A stretch of 42,557 bases of DNA from NCBI GenBank assembly GCA_036824045.1, contig DAITAZ010000031.1:1-42557 (forward strand). The letters run 5' to 3'. Below are positions 41,818 through 42,557 of the stretch, in pieces. Position numbers and translations under genes: made by a program. How positions within the stretch are numbered: position 1 is the stretch's first letter; each line of letters starts with the position of its first letter. The notes beneath the pieces are model-generated. The model was not told where the DNA came from. It did not search any database and saw only the letters and a list, made by a program, of their open reading frames with translations. The stretch comes from DAITAZ01 sp036824045. GTDB taxonomy: Bacteria > Pseudomonadota > Gammaproteobacteria > Burkholderiales > Rhodocyclaceae.

Positions 41818-42359
41818 GCCGGGGCTTTCAGCACCTTCGGAGTGATCTGCAAGGTGGCCTCGCCGGCCGCCAGCCACACGTGGCCGTCCTGCACCGTGCA
41901 TTGGAGCTGCATGTTGCGGCTGGCCAGCGCTTCCAGCCCGGCTGACTCCTCGCCGCTCACCGCCAGCACCGTCAGGTTGTCCAGCCGCGCCACCGCCGGG
42001 CCCTGCTTGGCCCACCACACATCCACCGCGCGGCCGCCATAGGCCAGCACCGCCAGCCGCTCCGCCCGCCCGGCGGCGCGGCGCAGCAGCTTTTCATCCG
42101 GCAGGCCTACCTCGATCCACAGGCGAATCTCTCCGCCGTAGTCCCGCAGCCACAGGGCCGGTTCGTCGTCGGTGGAGATGCCCTTGCCGAACTCCAGCCG
42201 CTCGTCCGCATGCAGGGCAAAAGCCAGGACCCGCACCATCAGCCGCTCGTCGGTTTCCGAAGGGTGGCGGGCCAAGGTCAGCGGGTAGTCGCCGAAATGG
42301 CTGCGGTCCAGGTCCGCCACATTCAGCGCCGCCTTGTAGATGGTGGATTTCAGGGCCAT
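41814..42359 (-). CDS. yaeQ: YaeQ family protein
   Basis: 181 residues, standard YaeQ length. The sequence ALKSTIYKAALNVADLDRSHFGDYPLTLARHPSETDERLMVRVLAFAL is characteristic, followed by WIEVGLPDEKLLRRA. YaeQ has a PD-(D/E)XK-like fold; its role, once proposed as suppression of RfaH loss, is not proven. It is convergent with yaiI and probably co-transcribed with the partial gene upstream, 10 bp away. Confidence 0.94.
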   Translation of the reverse strand: MALKSTIYKAALNVADLDRSHFGDYPLTLARHPSETDERLMVRVLAFALHADERLEFGKGISTDDEPALWLRDYGGEIRLWIEVGLPDEKLLRRAAGRAERLAVLAYGGRAVDVWWAKQGPAVARLDNLTVLAVSGEESAGLEALASRNMQLQCTVQDGHVWLAAGEATLQITPKVLKAPA

Positions 42360-42368
42360 GGCTGCGCC

Positions 42369-42557
42369 TTACTCGCTCCCCCGCTTGGGTGCGAACAGGG
42401 CGGCCTGGGGCCGCGCTGCCCGGGGGGCTGTGGTGGTTTGGGCCCGCGGGCTGCCCGGGCTGGCGCTGCGGCCTTGCCCGGCGTGGGCGCCGTTGCCGTT
42501 GGGGCGGCTGCCCTTGGCCGGCTGGGCCGGGCCGCGTTTGGCCGCCGCGGCCGGCTT
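42369..42557 (-). CDS. C-terminal end of a basic, low-complexity protein (cut by the window edge)
   Basis: 63 codons open to the window edge, ending at a TAA (plus-strand TTA 42369-42371). The translated part is rich in Ala, Lys, Pro, Arg and Gly (KPAAAAKRGPAQPAKGSRPN, ending LFAPKRGSE). Such tails occur on RNA-binding proteins such as RhlE helicases or RluB pseudouridine synthases; the family cannot be told without the rest. It is 9 bp upstream of yaeQ. Confidence 0.6.
   Translation of the reverse strand, partial: KPAAAAKRGPAQPAKGSRPNGNGAHAGQGRSASPGSPRAQTTTAPRAARPQAALFAPKRGSE

Overview
The window reads as about 42.5 kb of a GC-rich (roughly two thirds G+C) Gram-negative chromosome, most likely a betaproteobacterium of the Rhodocyclales type. 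This rests on the fmdB/DUF502/aspS/nudB and pilC/pilD neighbourhoods, the gene complement (YaeQ, YaiI, SlyX, RlhA, DadA, cold-shock protein plus DEAD-box helicase) and codon usage. The taxonomy is an inference, since no rRNA or tRNA gene is present. The left edge is a poly-G artefact and the right edge cuts a gene.

Region 1 (120-6395) is the most accessory-looking part. It holds a 5'-truncated unknown gene, a TIR-domain protein with C-terminal membrane helices, a large exported TPR/coiled-coil protein on the other strand, and a roughly 800-residue membrane protein with alpha/beta-hydrolase motifs. Region 2 (6421-10685, minus strand) is the fmdB-DUF502-aspS operon. A barnase-like exported RNase and a barstar-like inhibitor sit between aspS and nudB, behind an intrinsic terminator. 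Region 3 (10815-16951) has type IV pilus genes pilD and pilC, a CorB/HlyC-CorC-type membrane protein and a phospholipase D-superfamily lipoprotein.

Region 4 (17198-24651) is a small-molecule transport and regulation stretch. It has two EamA/DMT exporters each beside a LysR regulator, a flavodoxin-family oxidoreductase, a PUA-less RlmI-like methyltransferase, small hypothetical genes and a possible intergenic small RNA. Region 5 (24962-31414) has a DUF4212 symporter small subunit without its large partner, a translationally coupled DUF898/M48-protease pair, an Lrp/AsnC regulator divergent from D-amino-acid dehydrogenase dadA, and the rRNA hydroxylation protein RlhA.

Region 6 (31445-38371) contains slyX, a glycosyltransferase coupled to a MEKHLA protein, a periplasmic chorismate mutase, a low-GC patch with an exported beta-barrel-like protein, an IsdG-type heme oxygenase, the YlqF/RbgA GTPase, an RluA-family pseudouridine synthase and a DUF938 protein. 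Region 7 (38614-42557) is a cold-shock/RNA block: csp, a DeaD-type helicase with a long basic tail, a small protein, YaiI, YaeQ and the end of another basic-tailed protein.

Most of the window is ordinary housekeeping sequence. The points most worth a second look are the TIR/TPR/hydrolase neighbourhood, the RNase-inhibitor pair inserted between aspS and nudB, several palindromic operators beside LysR and Lrp genes, a perfect 23-bp inverted repeat near 17 kb, and the low-GC patch at 34.7-35.7 kb.
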